A stretch of 44,342 bases of DNA from Pantoea stewartii subsp. stewartii (GTDB lineage: Bacteria > Pseudomonadota > Gammaproteobacteria > Enterobacterales > Enterobacteriaceae): the NCBI RefSeq assembly GCF_008801695.1, contig NZ_VZPF01000041.1:1-44342 (forward strand). The letters run 5' to 3'. Numbering within the stretch: the first letter of the stretch is position 1; each line of letters opens with the position of its first letter. The notes beneath the pieces were generated by a model. It was given only the letters and a program-made list of their open reading frames with translations. It did not search any database and had not been told where the DNA came from. Positions 31,951 through 42,385 of the stretch are shown here, piece by piece. Both the position numbers and the translations under genes were made by a program.

Positions 31951-33819
31951 ATGAGCTCTGATAATAAGCACTCACTAGGCGGATTAACTCTGGCGGCTAT
32001 TGGGGTCGTCTATGGCGATATCGGTACCAGCCCGCTTTATACCTTACGAGAATGTCTTTCGGGACAGTTTGGTTTTGGCGTTGAACGGGATGCCGTCTTT
32101 GGCTTTCTTTCGCTGATTTTCTGGCTGCTGGTGCTGGTGGTCTCGTTGAAATACATCAGCTACGTTATGCGTGCTGATAATGCCGGAGAAGGCGGTATTC
32201 TGACGCTGATGTCGTTGGCGGGCCGACATACGGGCGGGCGCATAACGGCAACGCTGGTAATTATGGGACTGATTGGCGGCAGCTTCTTCTATGGCGAAGT
32301 GGTGATTACGCCAGCCGTCTCCGTGCTGTCAGCGATTGAAGGGCTGGAAATCGCCGCGCCCAACCTGGACAGCTATATTGTTCCGCTGGCGATCACCGTG
32401 CTTACGCTGCTGTTTATTATCCAGAAACACGGTACAGGGATTGTCGGTAAACTGTTTGCGCCGGTCATGCTGCTGTGGTTTATCGTGCTGGCAATACTGG
32501 GCGCACGAAGCATTGCCAACAATCCTGAGGTACTCCAGGCGTTGAATCCTTACTGGGCGCTGCACTTCTTTGTGGAATATAAATCGGTGTCCTTCTTTGC
32601 GCTTGGCGCCGTTGTGCTGGCGATTACGGGCGTTGAAGCGCTGTATGCAGACATGGGGCACTTCGGTAAGTTTCCTATTCGCCTGGCGTGGTTTGTGGTG
32701 GTGCTGCCGTCGCTGGTGCTCAACTATTTTGGTCAGGGCGCGCTGTTGCTGAAACACCCGGAAGCGATCAAAAACCCGTTTTTCCTGCTGGCACCCGACT
32801 GGGCGCTTGTCCCCATGTTGATTCTGGCAACGTTAGCCACCGTCATCGCCTCGCAGGCGGTTATTTCCGGCGTATTCTCGTTAACCCGCCAGGCCGTGCG
32901 TCTCGGCTATCTGCCGCCCATGCGCATTGTTCATACCTCAGAAAAAGAGTCAGGCCAGATCTATATCCCAATCATTAACTGGCTGCTCTATTTCTCTGTG
33001 GTGATTGTGATTATTGGTTTTGAGCATTCGAGTAATCTCGCTGCGGCATACGGGATTGCGGTCACGGGCACAATGGTGCTGACCTCTGTGCTTTGCGCGA
33101 CCGTCGCGATAATGAACTGGCACTGGAATCGCTATCTGGTTGGACTGATTTTGATTGCCATGCTGTGCATTGACGTATCCCTGTTCTCGGCCAACCTGAT
33201 CAAGATTTTCTCCGGTGGCTGGCTGCCGCTGACTCTGGCATTGATGATGTTTATCGTGATGACGACATGGAAGAGTGAACGCTTCCGTTTGCTGCGTCGT
33301 ATGCATGAACACGGCAACTCTCTGGAGGCAATGATTGCTTCTCTGGAAAAATCGCCGCCTGTGCGCGTGCCCGGAACGGCGGTTTATATGTCACGCGCAC
33401 TAAATGTGATCCCTTTTGCCATGCTGCATAACCTCAAGCACAATAAGGTGCTGCACGAACGCGTGGTGTTATTAACACTGCGCACAGAAGACGCGCCCTA
33501 TGTGCATAACGTCAGACGCGTGACTATCGAACAGTTGTCGCCGACCTTCTGGCGTGTGGTAGCCAGTTACGGCTGGCGTGAAACGCCAAACGTAGAGGAG
33601 ATTTTCCATCGTTGTGGGTTGGAGGGACTGAACTGCCGCATGATGGAGACCTCATTCTTTATGTCTCATGAGTCGCTGATCATCGGCAAACGGCCATGGT
33701 ATCTGCGACTGCGCGGCAAGCTGTTCATGACGCTACAGCGCAATGCGCTACGTGCGCCAGACCAGTTTGAGATTCCGCCCAACCGGGTGATTGAACTGGG
33801 TACCCAGGTCGAGATTTAA
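31951..33819 (+). CDS. kup: low-affinity potassium uptake protein Kup
   Basis: Inner-membrane K+/H+ symporter of the KUP/HAK/KT family, used in acidic or hyperosmotic conditions. About 12 transmembrane helices occupy residues 10-430, then a cytoplasmic tail to 622. Family hallmarks: [20 protein letters not shown] near the start, [17 protein letters not shown] and [18 protein letters not shown] chose ATG 31951 ([11 protein letters not shown]), which gives 622 residues, the E. coli length; an upstream in-frame TTG (31915) would add 12 unconserved residues. Followed by a strong terminator shared with the end of qseC. Confidence 0.97.
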   Translation: MSSDNKHSLGGLTLAAIGVVYGDIGTSPLYTLRECLSGQFGFGVERDAVFGFLSLIFWLLVLVVSLKYISYVMRADNAGEGGILTLMSLAGRHTGGRITATLVIMGLIGGSFFYGEVVITPAVSVLSAIEGLEIAAPNLDSYIVPLAITVLTLLFIIQKHGTGIVGKLFAPVMLLWFIVLAILGARSIANNPEVLQALNPYWALHFFVEYKSVSFFALGAVVLAITGVEALYADMGHFGKFPIRLAWFVVVLPSLVLNYFGQGALLLKHPEAIKNPFFLLAPDWALVPMLILATLATVIASQAVISGVFSLTRQAVRLGYLPPMRIVHTSEKESGQIYIPIINWLLYFSVVIVIIGFEHSSNLAAAYGIAVTGTMVLTSVLCATVAIMNWHWNRYLVGLILIAMLCIDVSLFSANLIKIFSGGWLPLTLALMMFIVMTTWKSERFRLLRRMHEHGNSLEAMIASLEKSPPVRVPGTAVYMSRALNVIPFAMLHNLKHNKVLHERVVLLTLRTEDAPYVHNVRRVTIEQLSPTFWRVVASYGWRETPNVEEIFHRCGLEGLNCRMMETSFFMSHESLIIGKRPWYLRLRGKLFMTLQRNALRAPDQFEIPPNRVIELGTQVEI

Positions 33820-33825
33820 CAGCGT

Positions 33826-33853
33826 GCGCCTGCCTGTCAGGCGCTTTTTTTTT
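33826..33853 (+). terminator. Rho-independent terminator of kup
   Basis: GCGCCTG and CAGGCGC form a 7-bp stem with a 5-base loop followed by nine Ts. The T-run overlaps the stop codon of the converging qseC gene. Confidence 0.93.
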
Positions 33854-35188
33854 ACCAGCTCAGGCTGACGCACAGCCCGCCTTCCGGAAGCTGACTGAAG
33901 TGCAGCGTCATGCCATGTAACTGGGCAATATTGCGCACAATGGATAAACCTAATCCACTGCCGCTTTTCTCCTGCCCTAGCGGACGCCAGAAACGCTCAC
34001 CCAGTCGTTGTAGCGCGTCGGGTGATAAACGGCTGCCGTTATCTTCCACTCGCAATCTTCCTGACTGAAGAATCAGATCTACGTTGCTGCCTGGCGGTGT
34101 ATAACGAATGGCGTTATCAAGCAGATTCCTTATCAGCAAAGACAGCAGCAAGGGATGTCCCGAAATGACCGGATCGGCTTCAGCATTGAAGCGCAACCGG
34201 ATATCACTTTTCTCTGCCAGCGGCAGCTGTGAGGCCAGGGTTTCCTGCGCCACTTTCTTCAGCATGACAGGCTGGAACGCGTTACGGGCATCCTCTGCTT
34301 CAATACGCGACAGCGTCAGTAACTGATCCACCAGACGTGTCGCCCGGACAATGCCCGCATCCAACTGCTGAAGTGCATGCGTGCGCATTGCCTCGTCATC
34401 GGCGGCCAGTTGGATGACCTCGCTTTGTACCTGCAGGGCCGCCAGCGGACTGCGTAATTCGTGCGCCGCATCGGACGTGAAGCGGCGTTCCCGCTGCACC
34501 ATCGTATGAATTCGACCAAACAGCCCATTCAGCGCGTCAATGACCGGGCGCACCTTTTTCGGCACGCGGTCAGCCTGTAAAGGCGCATCATCATCAGGTG
34601 CGCGTTGAGCCAGTTGCTGGCTGAGCTTTTTTAGCGGGCGGAGTTCATACCAGACCAGGCCCGTTAACATCAGCAGCATAAAGGGGAGTGAAATCAGCCA
34701 GGGCAGCGTGCTGGTCTTCACGATATCGTTGGCCATGTCATCCCGGTATTCCCATTCCTGACCCACCACTACGCGGTAGCGTTGATCGGGCGTGGTCAGC
34801 CAGACTAACCGCCAGGGATCGTCATCGTCCCTGAGCTGACCATTCAGAAAGCCCTGATGATCGGCATTAAAGAGAAGATCTTTGCCGTTATCGCCATCGT
34901 TGAGGACCGGTTTTCCATCACGCGTAAAGACGGCAAAGGCCAGCGCATCATCATCCTGCCCCGGTTATGGGGCAGTATTTTTTTACTCCTGGGAAGCGAG
35001 GTTTCGTTCACTGAGGTGAAATTCAGCGTCAGCAGGCGCTTTGCAAGTAACAGTTGCTGCGTATCAAACAGCTCATTGATCGTTTCGCGCGTCTGGTAGC
35101 GAGCGCTCAGCGTGGCCGCTCCCCAGCAGATGCCGAGTATCAACATCAGGCCAATGCCCAGACGCAGGAATAAGCTCATCGATCGCAT
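33852..35188 (-). pseudogene. qseC: sensor kinase QseC, interrupted by a frameshift
   Basis: Membrane histidine kinase partner of QseB. ATG 35188 opens [13 protein letters not shown] (TM1 and start of the periplasmic domain); after LPHNRG the frame is lost. The other frame continues QDDDALAFAVFTRDGKPVLNDG, closely matching E. coli QseC, through TM2, the H-box DAAHELRSPL, the N-box DNAIRY and the G2-box SGSGLGLSIV. Restoring one G in the run at 34959-34962 gives 445 residues (E. coli 449). As written, translation stops early and the kinase core is lost unless restarted internally. The G1 box reads EDNGSRL rather than DNGPGV. The start overlaps qseB by 13 bases. Confidence 0.85.
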
Positions 35189-35847
35189 TCGCTTTCCCCC
35201 AGCGTATAGCCCACGCCGTGAATCGTGCGAATAAAGCGTTGGCCTAATTTCCTGCGCAGATGATGAATATGCACCTCCACCGCATTACTCGAAACCTCGG
35301 TATCCCAGGTGTAAAGTTTTTCTTCTAACTGGCTGCGCGTCAGCACGCGCCCCGGGTTACGCATAAACAGTTCCAGCAGCGCCATCTCGCGGCTTTTTAG
35401 TTCAACGCTGGCCCCGTTTTGTACCACGCTGAGGTTACCGGGGATCAATACGACATCGCCGTGACGCAGTTCGGGTTGCAGTTGCCCGTGGCGTCGTCGA
35501 ATCAGTGCCTGTAAACGCGCGGCGACTTCGGTCAGCGCAAAGGGTTTGCACAGATAATCGTCCGCGCCCATCTGTAATCCTTCAACCCGTTGGTCGAGTG
35601 CATCGCGCGCCGTCAGAATGAGTACCGGGACATCGTAGCCCTGCTGACGCCACTGACGCAGAATGTCCAGCCCGTCACGCTCCGGCAGGGACAAATCAAG
35701 CACAACCGCATCCCACGGGGCGGCATTCAGGGCCTGAAATCCGGCCTCGCCTGAGACAAACCAGTCGACGCTAAACCCCAGCTTGCTGAGTCCAGCCTTA
35801 ATGCCGTCGCCGATCAGGCGATCGTCCTCAATCAGTAAAATGCGCAT
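35176..35847 (-). CDS. qseB: response regulator QseB
   Basis: OmpR-family DNA-binding regulator of the QseBC system, which cross-talks with PmrAB in E. coli. The 223 residues hold a receiver domain (acidic pocket EDD 7-9, phospho-acceptor Asp51 in [12 protein letters not shown], Lys101 in LCKPFAL) and a C-terminal winged helix ([39 protein letters not shown]). GGGAGAG lies upstream of the ATG. Divergent from ygiW, as in E. coli, with a PmrA/QseB-like box between. Confidence 0.93.
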   Translation of the reverse strand: MRILLIEDDRLIGDGIKAGLSKLGFSVDWFVSGEAGFQALNAAPWDAVVLDLSLPERDGLDILRQWRQQGYDVPVLILTARDALDQRVEGLQMGADDYLCKPFALTEVAARLQALIRRRHGQLQPELRHGDVVLIPGNLSVVQNGASVELKSREMALLELFMRNPGRVLTRSQLEEKLYTWDTEVSSNAVEVHIHHLRRKLGQRFIRTIHGVGYTLGESECDR

Positions 35848-35932
35848 CGTCTCTCCCTTTTAATAAGCGATTTATACGAAGCGAAATGGCGGTTGTACAG
35901 CGAGTCTGGCTAAAAAAAGAGGATATTTTCCC

Positions 35933-35949
35933 CTTAAGATCCTGTTAAG
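35933..35949. promoter_or_regulatory. PmrA/QseB-like box between qseB and ygiW
   Basis: CTTAAG-N5-GTTAAG is a direct repeat with the spacing of PmrA boxes (YTTAAK-N5-YTTAAK), which QseB also recognises in E. coli. It sits about 60-75 bases before ygiW and about 85 before qseB, fitting autoregulation. Confidence 0.65.
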
Positions 35950-36007
35950 AACTGTGTGGTTTACTGCTTTCACTGAAAGAACGGATTCACAGACAAGAGG
36001 TGACGAA

Positions 36008-36409
36008 ATGAAAAAGTATGCTGCACTTATCGCTGTAACACTGTTAGCGTCTGCGCCTGTACTGGCGGCACAACAAGGCGGTTTTGTTGACCCGAATGCG
36101 CCTGCACCGGCAGCACACACGCAGCAGGGTGGTTTTCACGCCGATCACACCAGCGTCGTGACGGTGAAGCAGGCTGAAGCGATGAAAGATGACAGCTGGA
36201 TTACCGTAAGGGGTCAGCTTGAAAAACAAACGGGTAACGAAGATTATTTGTTCCGCGATGAAAGCGGCACAATGACGGTCGAGATCGACCATAAACGCTG
36301 GAATGGCGTCACGGTTTCGCCGAAAGATCGGGTTGAGCTGACAGGTGAACTGGATAAAGACTTCAACAGCATTGAACTGGATGTGAAACAGGTTAAGAAG
36401 CTTCCTTAA
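36008..36409 (+). CDS. ygiW: periplasmic OB-fold (BOF) protein YgiW
   Basis: Small stress-related periplasmic protein; the Salmonella relative (VisP) binds peptidoglycan. The 133 residues begin with a Sec signal peptide (MKKYAALIAVTLLASAPVLA, residues 1-20) followed by two QQGGF repeats, then the BOF domain (about 45-133) with YLFRDESGTMTVEIDHKRWNG and the VELTGELDKD strand. I start at ATG 36008, which has AAGAGG upstream and gives a clean signal peptide. Divergent from qseBC and probably QseB-controlled. Confidence 0.92.
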   Translation: MKKYAALIAVTLLASAPVLAAQQGGFVDPNAPAPAAHTQQGGFHADHTSVVTVKQAEAMKDDSWITVRGQLEKQTGNEDYLFRDESGTMTVEIDHKRWNGVTVSPKDRVELTGELDKDFNSIELDVKQVKKLP

Positions 36410-36419
36410 TCTCCCGTGA

Positions 36420-36447
36420 CCGGACCGTATTGACGGTCCGGTTTTCC
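36420..36447 (+). terminator. Rho-independent terminator of ygiW
   Basis: CCGGACCGT and ACGGTCCGG pair perfectly around ATTG, followed by TTTTCCTTT. Confidence 0.92.
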
Positions 36448-36484
36448 TTTCAGAACAGTGCCTAACTCAAATTCCCTCCGGCAA

Positions 36485-36502
36485 TATCGAAACGTTTCGA
36501 TA
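36485..36502. promoter_or_regulatory. upstream RbsR operator
   Basis: TATCGAAACGTTTCGATA is a perfect 18-bp palindrome with the CGAAACGTTTCG core of LacI-family RbsR operators. It lies about 60 bases before the second copy, close to six helical turns with room for the promoter between. A TCACA half-site just after it (36507-36511) may be part of a weak CRP site. Confidence 0.8.
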
Positions 36503-36525
36503 GCGATCACAAATTTCTTCTCCAG

Positions 36526-36554
36526 TGGTTGAATTGTAACCTTCTTTTTATACA
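36526..36554 (+). promoter_or_regulatory. rbs promoter candidate
   Basis: TGGTTG (36526-36531) and TATACA (36549-36554) with a 17-base spacer lie between the two RbsR operators; the predicted start is near 36561, immediately before operator 2. Confidence 0.5.
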
Positions 36555-36562
36555 CTCCAGAA

Positions 36563-36578
36563 AGCGAAACGTTTCGCT
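36563..36578. promoter_or_regulatory. main RbsR operator
   Basis: AGCGAAACGTTTCGCT, a perfect palindrome matching the E. coli rbs operator core. In RNA the flanks CACTCCAG and CTGGAGTG extend the stem across the rbsD ribosome-binding site. Confidence 0.88.
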
Positions 36579-36591
36579 CTGGAGTGGAAAA

Positions 36592-37011
36592 ATGAAAAAA
36601 GGTCGCCTGTTAAACGCTGAACTCTCTTACGTTATCGCCCGCCTGGGCCATACAGATACGTTGACGATCGCTGATGCGGGGTTGCCCATTCCGGCAGAAA
36701 CGCAGCGTATCGATCTGGCACTGATACCGGGTACGCCAGGCTTCATGCAGGTGGTGGAAGCGGTAACGCATGAGATGCAGGTGGAAAGCGCCTTTATCGC
36801 GGAAGAAATTAAGCAACACAATCCGCAGCTCCATAGCGAACTGATCGCCGTGCTCGACGCATTGCAACAGCACCAGGGAAATCGCATTACCATCCGCTAC
36901 ATCAGTCATGAACAGTTTAAACAACAAACACAACGTAGCCAGGCGGTCATTCGCAGCGGAGAGTGCTCTCCGTATGCGAATGTCATCCTGAGTGCCGGTG
37001 TGACCTTCTGA
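36592..37011 (+). CDS. rbsD: D-ribose pyranase RbsD
   Basis: Cytoplasmic pyranase that converts beta-pyranose ribose to the furanose form used by ribokinase. With ATG 36592 ([22 protein letters not shown]) it has 139 residues, exactly the E. coli length; catalytic His20 (in LGHTD) and Asp28 (IADAGLP) are visible. The ribosome site GGAG sits inside the operator palindrome's arm. First gene of rbsDACBKR. Confidence 0.97.
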   Translation: MKKGRLLNAELSYVIARLGHTDTLTIADAGLPIPAETQRIDLALIPGTPGFMQVVEAVTHEMQVESAFIAEEIKQHNPQLHSELIAVLDALQQHQGNRITIRYISHEQFKQQTQRSQAVIRSGECSPYANVILSAGVTF

Positions 37012-37018
37012 GGCCGTT

Positions 37019-38527
37019 ATGCAACCGTTACTGCAGCTCAAAGGCATCGAAAAAGCGTTTCCGGGCGTGAAAGCATTAAATGGCGCGTCGCTGTCCGTCT
37101 GGGCAGGGCGCGTTATGGCATTAGTCGGTGAGAATGGCGCCGGCAAGTCCACCATGATGAAGGTGCTGACCGGGATTTATACCCGTGATGCCGGATCACT
37201 GCAGTGGCTGGGCGAAGAAACCACCTTCAGTGGACCGAAAGCCTCGCAGGAAGCCGGTATCGGCATTATCCATCAGGAGCTCAACCTGATCCCGCAGTTG
37301 ACTGTGGCAGAAAACATCTTTCTTGGGCGTGAATTCATTAATGGTTTTGGTCGCATTAACTGGAAGCGGATGTATGCCGAGGCGGATGCGCTCCTGAAAC
37401 GCCTGAATCTGCGTTTTAGCAGTCACAAGCTGGTGGGCGATTTATCCATCGGCGATCAACAAATGGTCGAAATTGCCAAGGTTCTGAGCTTTGAATCGAA
37501 AGTCATCATTATGGATGAGCCCACGGATGCGCTGACGGATACCGAAACATTGTCCTTGTTCCGGGTGATCAATGAACTGAAGGCGCAAGGATGCGGCATC
37601 GTTTATATCTCTCATCGCATGAAAGAAATTTTTGAGATTTGTGATGACGTGACGGTCTTCCGTGACGGGCAATTTATTGCAGAGCGTCCGGTCGCCGAGA
37701 TGAGCGAAGAGAGCCTGATCGAAATGATGGTGGGACGCAAATTAGAAGATCAGTATCCCCATCTGGATGAGGCGCCCGGCGAAATTCGTCTTAAGGTTCA
37801 GAACCTCAGCGGCCCTGGCGTGGATGACGTCAGCTTTACCTTACGTAAAGGCGAAATTCTCGGCGTATCGGGCCTGATGGGCGCAGGCCGGACAGAGTTA
37901 ATGAAAATTTTGTATGGTGCCTTGCCCCGTACCGGGGGGCAGGTCTGGCTGAGTGGACGTGAAGTCGTGATCCGTTCTCCTCAGGATGGCCTGGCTAACG
38001 GCATCGTTTATATCTCCGAAGATCGCAAGCGCGATGGCCTGGTGTTAGGCATGTCAGTCAAAGAAAACATGTCGCTTACCGCCTTACGCTATTTCAGTCA
38101 CCCGGCTGGCAGACTGCGCCATGCGGAAGAGCAGCTCGCTGTAAAAGATTTCATTCGCTTATTTAACGTGAAAACGCCGTCGATGGAGCAGCCGATTGGC
38201 CTGTTATCGGGCGGGAATCAGCAGAAGGTGGCGATAGCCCGTGGATTGATGACGCGCCCTAACGTGTTGATTCTTGACGAACCGACGCGCGGCGTGGACG
38301 TCGGGGCCAAAAAAGAGATCTATCAGCTGATTAATCAGTTCAAAGCTGAAGGGCTGAGCATCATCCTGGTGTCGTCAGAAATGCCAGAGGTGCTGGGCAT
38401 GAGTGACCGTATTGTCGTGATGCATGAAGGCCGTTTAAGCGGCGAATTTAGCCGTGAAGAAGCTACCCAGGAAAGCCTGATGGCAGCAGCCGTCGGTAAG
38501 CAACACAGTGAGGATTTAGTTGTATGA
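37019..38527 (+). CDS. rbsA: ribose ABC transporter ATPase RbsA
   Basis: Double ABC ATPase energising ribose import; 502 residues (E. coli 501). N-terminal half: Walker [10 protein letters not shown] (about 38-46), [13 protein letters not shown] signature, [11 protein letters not shown]-terminal half: degenerate Walker A region [11 protein letters not shown], signature [15 protein letters not shown], Walker [14 protein letters not shown], as usual for the carbohydrate-uptake type. Seven bases after rbsD and overlapping rbsC by four (ATGA). Confidence 0.98.
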   Translation: MQPLLQLKGIEKAFPGVKALNGASLSVWAGRVMALVGENGAGKSTMMKVLTGIYTRDAGSLQWLGEETTFSGPKASQEAGIGIIHQELNLIPQLTVAENIFLGREFINGFGRINWKRMYAEADALLKRLNLRFSSHKLVGDLSIGDQQMVEIAKVLSFESKVIIMDEPTDALTDTETLSLFRVINELKAQGCGIVYISHRMKEIFEICDDVTVFRDGQFIAERPVAEMSEESLIEMMVGRKLEDQYPHLDEAPGEIRLKVQNLSGPGVDDVSFTLRKGEILGVSGLMGAGRTELMKILYGALPRTGGQVWLSGREVVIRSPQDGLANGIVYISEDRKRDGLVLGMSVKENMSLTALRYFSHPAGRLRHAEEQLAVKDFIRLFNVKTPSMEQPIGLLSGGNQQKVAIARGLMTRPNVLILDEPTRGVDVGAKKEIYQLINQFKAEGLSIILVSSEMPEVLGMSDRIVVMHEGRLSGEFSREEATQESLMAAAVGKQHSEDLVV

Positions 38528-39495
38528 CCACCCAAACCGTTCCATCTAACCGTCGCTGGTTCAGCAAAGCCTGGCTACTTGAGCAAAAATCGCTGATTGC
38601 GCTGATTGTGTTGATTGCTGTGGTGGCGAGCCAGAGCCCCAATTTCTTTACTGTGGCCAACCTGTTCAACATTCTTCAGCAGACATCGGTCAATGCCATC
38701 ATGGCTGTGGGAATGACCCTGGTCATTTTAACGTCCGGCATCGATCTTTCCGTCGGCTCGCTGCTGGCGCTGACGGGCGCGGTGGCCGCCTCGCTGGTAG
38801 GCATGGAGGTGAATGCCTTTGTTGCCGTTGCAGCCTCCCTGGTGCTGGGCGCGGCGATTGGTGCGGTCACGGGAACCATCGTGGCGCGGGGCAAGGTGCA
38901 GGCGTTTATCGCTACGCTGGTCATGATGTTACTGCTGCGCGGCGTCACCATGGTTTATACCAACGGCAGTCCGGTCAATACCGGTTTTAACGATAATGCC
39001 GATCTGTTTGGCTGGATTGGTATTGGTCGTCCGCTGGGTATTCCAACCCCGGTCTGGCTGATGGCGCTGGTGTTTGTCGCCGCCTGGTACATGCTGCATC
39101 ACACGCGCCTGGGTCGCTATATTTATGCGTTGGGCGGTAATGAGGCGGCCACGCGTCTCTCCGGCATCAACGTTAACCGTGTGAAAGTTATTGTTTACTC
39201 ACTGTCTGGCATGCTGGCCGCGCTGGCGGGATCGATTGAAGTGGCGCGTCTGTCTTCTGCCCAGCCAACAGCGGGTACAGGCTATGAACTGGACGCTATC
39301 GCGGCTGTCGTGCTGGGCGGAACGAGTCTGGCAGGCGGTAAAGGCCGCGTCGTTGGCACCTTAATTGGCGCATTAATCCTTGGCTTTTTAAACAATGGAT
39401 TAAATCTGATGGGTGTATCTTCCTACTACCAGATGATCGTCAAAGCAGTCGTTATTCTGCTGGCGGTGCTGGTGGATAATAAAAGCAGCAAATAA
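38524..39495 (+). CDS. rbsC: ribose ABC transporter permease RbsC
   Basis: Inner-membrane permease for ribose; 323 residues (E. coli 321) with eight to ten hydrophobic helices. Family motifs: [21 protein letters not shown] (about 66-86, seen in parts) and [21 protein letters not shown], the EAA-like ATPase-contact loop. Translationally coupled to rbsA through the four-base overlap. Confidence 0.97.
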   Translation: MTTQTVPSNRRWFSKAWLLEQKSLIALIVLIAVVASQSPNFFTVANLFNILQQTSVNAIMAVGMTLVILTSGIDLSVGSLLALTGAVAASLVGMEVNAFVAVAASLVLGAAIGAVTGTIVARGKVQAFIATLVMMLLLRGVTMVYTNGSPVNTGFNDNADLFGWIGIGRPLGIPTPVWLMALVFVAAWYMLHHTRLGRYIYALGGNEAATRLSGINVNRVKVIVYSLSGMLAALAGSIEVARLSSAQPTAGTGYELDAIAAVVLGGTSLAGGKGRVVGTLIGALILGFLNNGLNLMGVSSYYQMIVKAVVILLAVLVDNKSSK

Positions 39496-39518
39496 CTCAG
39501 ACTCTTATACAGGATAAA

Positions 39519-40397
39519 ATGATGAAAAAGTTAACTGCACTCGCTGTCATTCTTGGCGCAACCCTCAGCGCCAGCGCAATGGCGAAAGATACCATTGCCC
39601 TTGTTATCTCTACGCTGAATAACCCGTTCTTTGTGTCCCTGAAAGACGGCGCGCAAAAAGAAGCGGACAAACTGGGTTACAACCTGGTCGTGCTGGATTC
39701 ACAGAACAACCCTGCGAAAGAACTGGCTAACGTGCAGGATCTGACGGTTCGCGGCACCAAAGCACTGCTGATCAACCCAACCGATTCTGACTCTGTAGGC
39801 AATGCCATCAAGCTGGCTAACCAGGCAAAAATCCCTGTTATCACGCTGGATCGCGTGGCGGCTCAGGGTACCGTGGTAAGCCATGTTGCATCTGATAACC
39901 GCTTCGGCGGAAAAATGGCAGGTGACTTTATTGCCCGTAAACTGGGTGATGGCGCGAAAATCATCGAATTAGAAGGGATCGCGGGAACTTCAGCAGCCCG
40001 TGAACGTGGCGAAGGCTTCCAGAAAGCTGTTGATGCACACAAGTTCAAGGTTCTGGCCAGCCAGCCTGCTGACTTTGACCGTACTAAAGGCCTGAACGTG
40101 ATGCAGAACCTGTTGCAGGCGCATCCAGATGTGCAGGCGGTATTTGCCCAGAACGACGAAATGGCACTGGGTGCCCTGCGTGCACTGCAGACTGCTGGTA
40201 AGACCGATGTGCTGGTGGTGGGCTTTGACGGCACGCCAGATGGTGTGAAAGCCGTTGAAGGCGGTAAGCTGGCGGCGACCGTTGCTCAGATGCCAGAGAA
40301 AATTGGCATGATCGGCGTTCAGACTGCTGATAAAGTGCTGAAAGGCGAAAAAGTGCAGGCAGTTTATCCAGTTGATTTGAAACTGGTTACTAAATAA
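39519..40397 (+). CDS. rbsB: periplasmic ribose-binding protein RbsB
   Basis: Binds ribose in the periplasm for RbsAC and the Trg chemoreceptor. The 292 residues start with a Sec signal ([22 protein letters not shown], cleaved before KDTIAL); the mature part is very close to E. coli, with sugar-contact segments [38 protein letters not shown] and [10 protein letters not shown] hairpin follows the stop, fitting the need for more RbsB than downstream kinase. Confidence 0.98.
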   Translation: MMKKLTALAVILGATLSASAMAKDTIALVISTLNNPFFVSLKDGAQKEADKLGYNLVVLDSQNNPAKELANVQDLTVRGTKALLINPTDSDSVGNAIKLANQAKIPVITLDRVAAQGTVVSHVASDNRFGGKMAGDFIARKLGDGAKIIELEGIAGTSAARERGEGFQKAVDAHKFKVLASQPADFDRTKGLNVMQNLLQAHPDVQAVFAQNDEMALGALRALQTAGKTDVLVVGFDGTPDGVKAVEGGKLAATVAQMPEKIGMIGVQTADKVLKGEKVQAVYPVDLKLVTK

Positions 40398-40417
40398 ATC
40401 AAAGAAAAGCAGGGCAC

Positions 40418-40439
40418 TGCGCCACCCATCGGTGGCGCA
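40418..40439 (+). other. hairpin between rbsB and rbsK
   Basis: TGCGCCACC and GGTGGCGCA form a perfect 9-bp stem around CATC; no full U-run follows. Probably stabilises the upstream rbsB message or lowers rbsK-R expression. Confidence 0.65.
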
Positions 40440-40458
40440 CTTATTTCGGACTCTCCCA

Positions 40459-41388
40459 ATGAGCAAACACGCAAAACTGGCCGTTCTCGGCAGCATCAAT
40501 GCTGACCATATCCTTAACCTGGCACACTTTCCCCGTCCCGGCGAAACGGTGATCGGGCAGAAATATCAGATTGCGTTTGGTGGTAAAGGCGCCAATCAGG
40601 CGGTTGCGGCCGGCCGTGCGGGCGCGGATATTGCCTTTATTGCTTGTGTCGGTGCTGATGACATTGGTGAACGTGTCTGTCAGCAACTCGCGCAGGATAA
40701 GATTGATACCCAGCCGGTAGAGGTCATTGAGGGTGAATCGACGGGCGTTGCGATGATCTTCGTCAATGGCGAAGGCGAAAATAATATAGGCATCTATTCC
40801 GGTGCTAATGCCGCGTTAACGCCAGCCTACGTCGCGCGTCACCAGCAGGTTATCGCCGGGGCTGACGCATTACTGATGCAGCTTGAATCGCCACTGGACA
40901 GCGTGGTAGCGGCGGCAACTCTTGCCCGACAGCATCAGACGCAGGTCATTTTGAATCCTGCGCCAGCAACGGCTCTGCCGGACAGTCTGTTAGCGTTGGT
41001 TGACGTGATTACGCCAAACGAGACTGAGGCTGAAATCCTGACAGGAATTGCCGTCAGAAATGATGAGGACGCTGCGCGTGCGGCGGCTGCGTTACATAAT
41101 AAAGGCATCCCCACTGTCTTGATCACCCTGGGACGCCGTGGCGTCTGGCTGAGTGAAAAGGGCCAGGGGCAACGTGTTGCGGGCTTTGACGTGAAAGCCG
41201 TAGATACGATTGCGGCGGGTGATACGTTTAACGGCGCGTTTATCACAGCACGTCTTGAAGGCAAGGCCATGCTGGATGCCGTTCGCTTTGCGCACGCTGC
41301 TGCGGCAATTGCGGTAACCCGTTCGGGAGCACAGCCCTCTGTACCCTGGCGTGCCGAGATCGACGACTTTTTACAGCAACAGGGTTAA
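40459..41388 (+). CDS. rbsK: ribokinase RbsK
   Basis: PfkB-family kinase making ribose 5-phosphate. From ATG 40459 ([17 protein letters not shown]) it has 309 residues, the E. coli length; the upstream in-frame start at 40432 lies within the hairpin and is not conserved. Substrate motif [16 protein letters not shown] (about 40-55), NPAPA and the anion-hole/catalytic block [13 protein letters not shown] with catalytic Asp are intact. Confidence 0.97.
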   Translation: MSKHAKLAVLGSINADHILNLAHFPRPGETVIGQKYQIAFGGKGANQAVAAGRAGADIAFIACVGADDIGERVCQQLAQDKIDTQPVEVIEGESTGVAMIFVNGEGENNIGIYSGANAALTPAYVARHQQVIAGADALLMQLESPLDSVVAAATLARQHQTQVILNPAPATALPDSLLALVDVITPNETEAEILTGIAVRNDEDAARAAAALHNKGIPTVLITLGRRGVWLSEKGQGQRVAGFDVKAVDTIAAGDTFNGAFITARLEGKAMLDAVRFAHAAAAIAVTRSGAQPSVPWRAEIDDFLQQQG

Positions 41389-41392
41389 GCGC

Positions 41393-42385
41393 TTGGCTAC
41401 GATGAAAGATGTCGCCCGGCTGGCGGGCGTCTCCACCTCAACGGTTTCACACGTCATCAACAAGAATCGTTTTGTGAGCGATGGTGTGCGTGAAAAAATC
41501 GAACAGGCGATTCGCGATCTGAACTATGCGCCGTCGGCACTAGCTCGTAGCCTCAAGCTTAACCAAACCCATACGATCGGCATGCTACTGACCGCCAGCA
41601 GTAACCCCTTTTATGCCGAAGTGGTACGTGGTGTTGAAGACAGCTGTTATGAGCGTGGATACAGCCTGATCCTGTGCAATACCGCCGGGGACGAAGACCG
41701 TATGAATCGTAGCCTGGAAACCTTGCTGCAAAAGCGGGTCGATGGTTTGCTGATTATGTGCACGGAAAGTCATTTACCGTCGGCGGAAATCCTGAATCGT
41801 TATCCTTCTATTCCTATGGTGATGATGGACTGGGCGCCTTTCGAAGGGCGGGGCGATATCATTCAGGATAACGCGCTGTTGGGGGGTGAACTGGCGACAC
41901 AGCATCTGATTGACAGCGGATATTCGCGTATCGCCTGTATTTCCGGGCCGCTTGATAAAACCCCGGCGCGCATGCGCCTTGAAGGTTTTCATCAGGCAAT
42001 GCAGAAAAACGGTCTGGAGGTCCCGCCAGACTATGTCGTGAGCGGTGACTTTGAGTTTGCGGGCGGTTATAACGCTATGTTCGAACTGTTGGCGCTGGAT
42101 ACCCCACCGCATGCCGTTTTTACCAGCAACGACGCGATGGCGGTTGGGGTTTACCATGCACTACATCAGGCCGGCTTGCAGATTCCGCAGGATATGGCGG
42201 TGATGGGATATGATGACGTGGAACTGGCGCGCTATATGTCGCCGCCGCTGAGCACCATTCATCAACCGAAAGATGAGCTGGGTGAACTGGCTATTGATAC
42301 GTTGATTTATCGTCTGAGTAATCCCGACGTCAGCCAGCAGACGCTGGTACTGACGCCGGAACTGGTTCCGCGGGGATCGGTTTAA
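41393..42385 (+). CDS. rbsR: ribose operon repressor RbsR
   Basis: LacI-family repressor released by ribose; binds the two palindromes upstream of rbsD. I start at TTG 41393: it gives [12 protein letters not shown], 330 residues as in E. coli, and has AGGG eight bases upstream; the next ATG (41402) would drop three conserved residues. N-terminal helix-turn-helix ([21 protein letters not shown]), hinge SALARSLK and the sugar-binding core ([32 protein letters not shown]) are all present. Begins 4 bases after the rbsK stop; its stop codon overlaps that of hsrA. Confidence 0.96.
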   Translation: MATMKDVARLAGVSTSTVSHVINKNRFVSDGVREKIEQAIRDLNYAPSALARSLKLNQTHTIGMLLTASSNPFYAEVVRGVEDSCYERGYSLILCNTAGDEDRMNRSLETLLQKRVDGLLIMCTESHLPSAEILNRYPSIPMVMMDWAPFEGRGDIIQDNALLGGELATQHLIDSGYSRIACISGPLDKTPARMRLEGFHQAMQKNGLEVPPDYVVSGDFEFAGGYNAMFELLALDTPPHAVFTSNDAMAVGVYHALHQAGLQIPQDMAVMGYDDVELARYMSPPLSTIHQPKDELGELAIDTLIYRLSNPDVSQQTLVLTPELVPRGSV

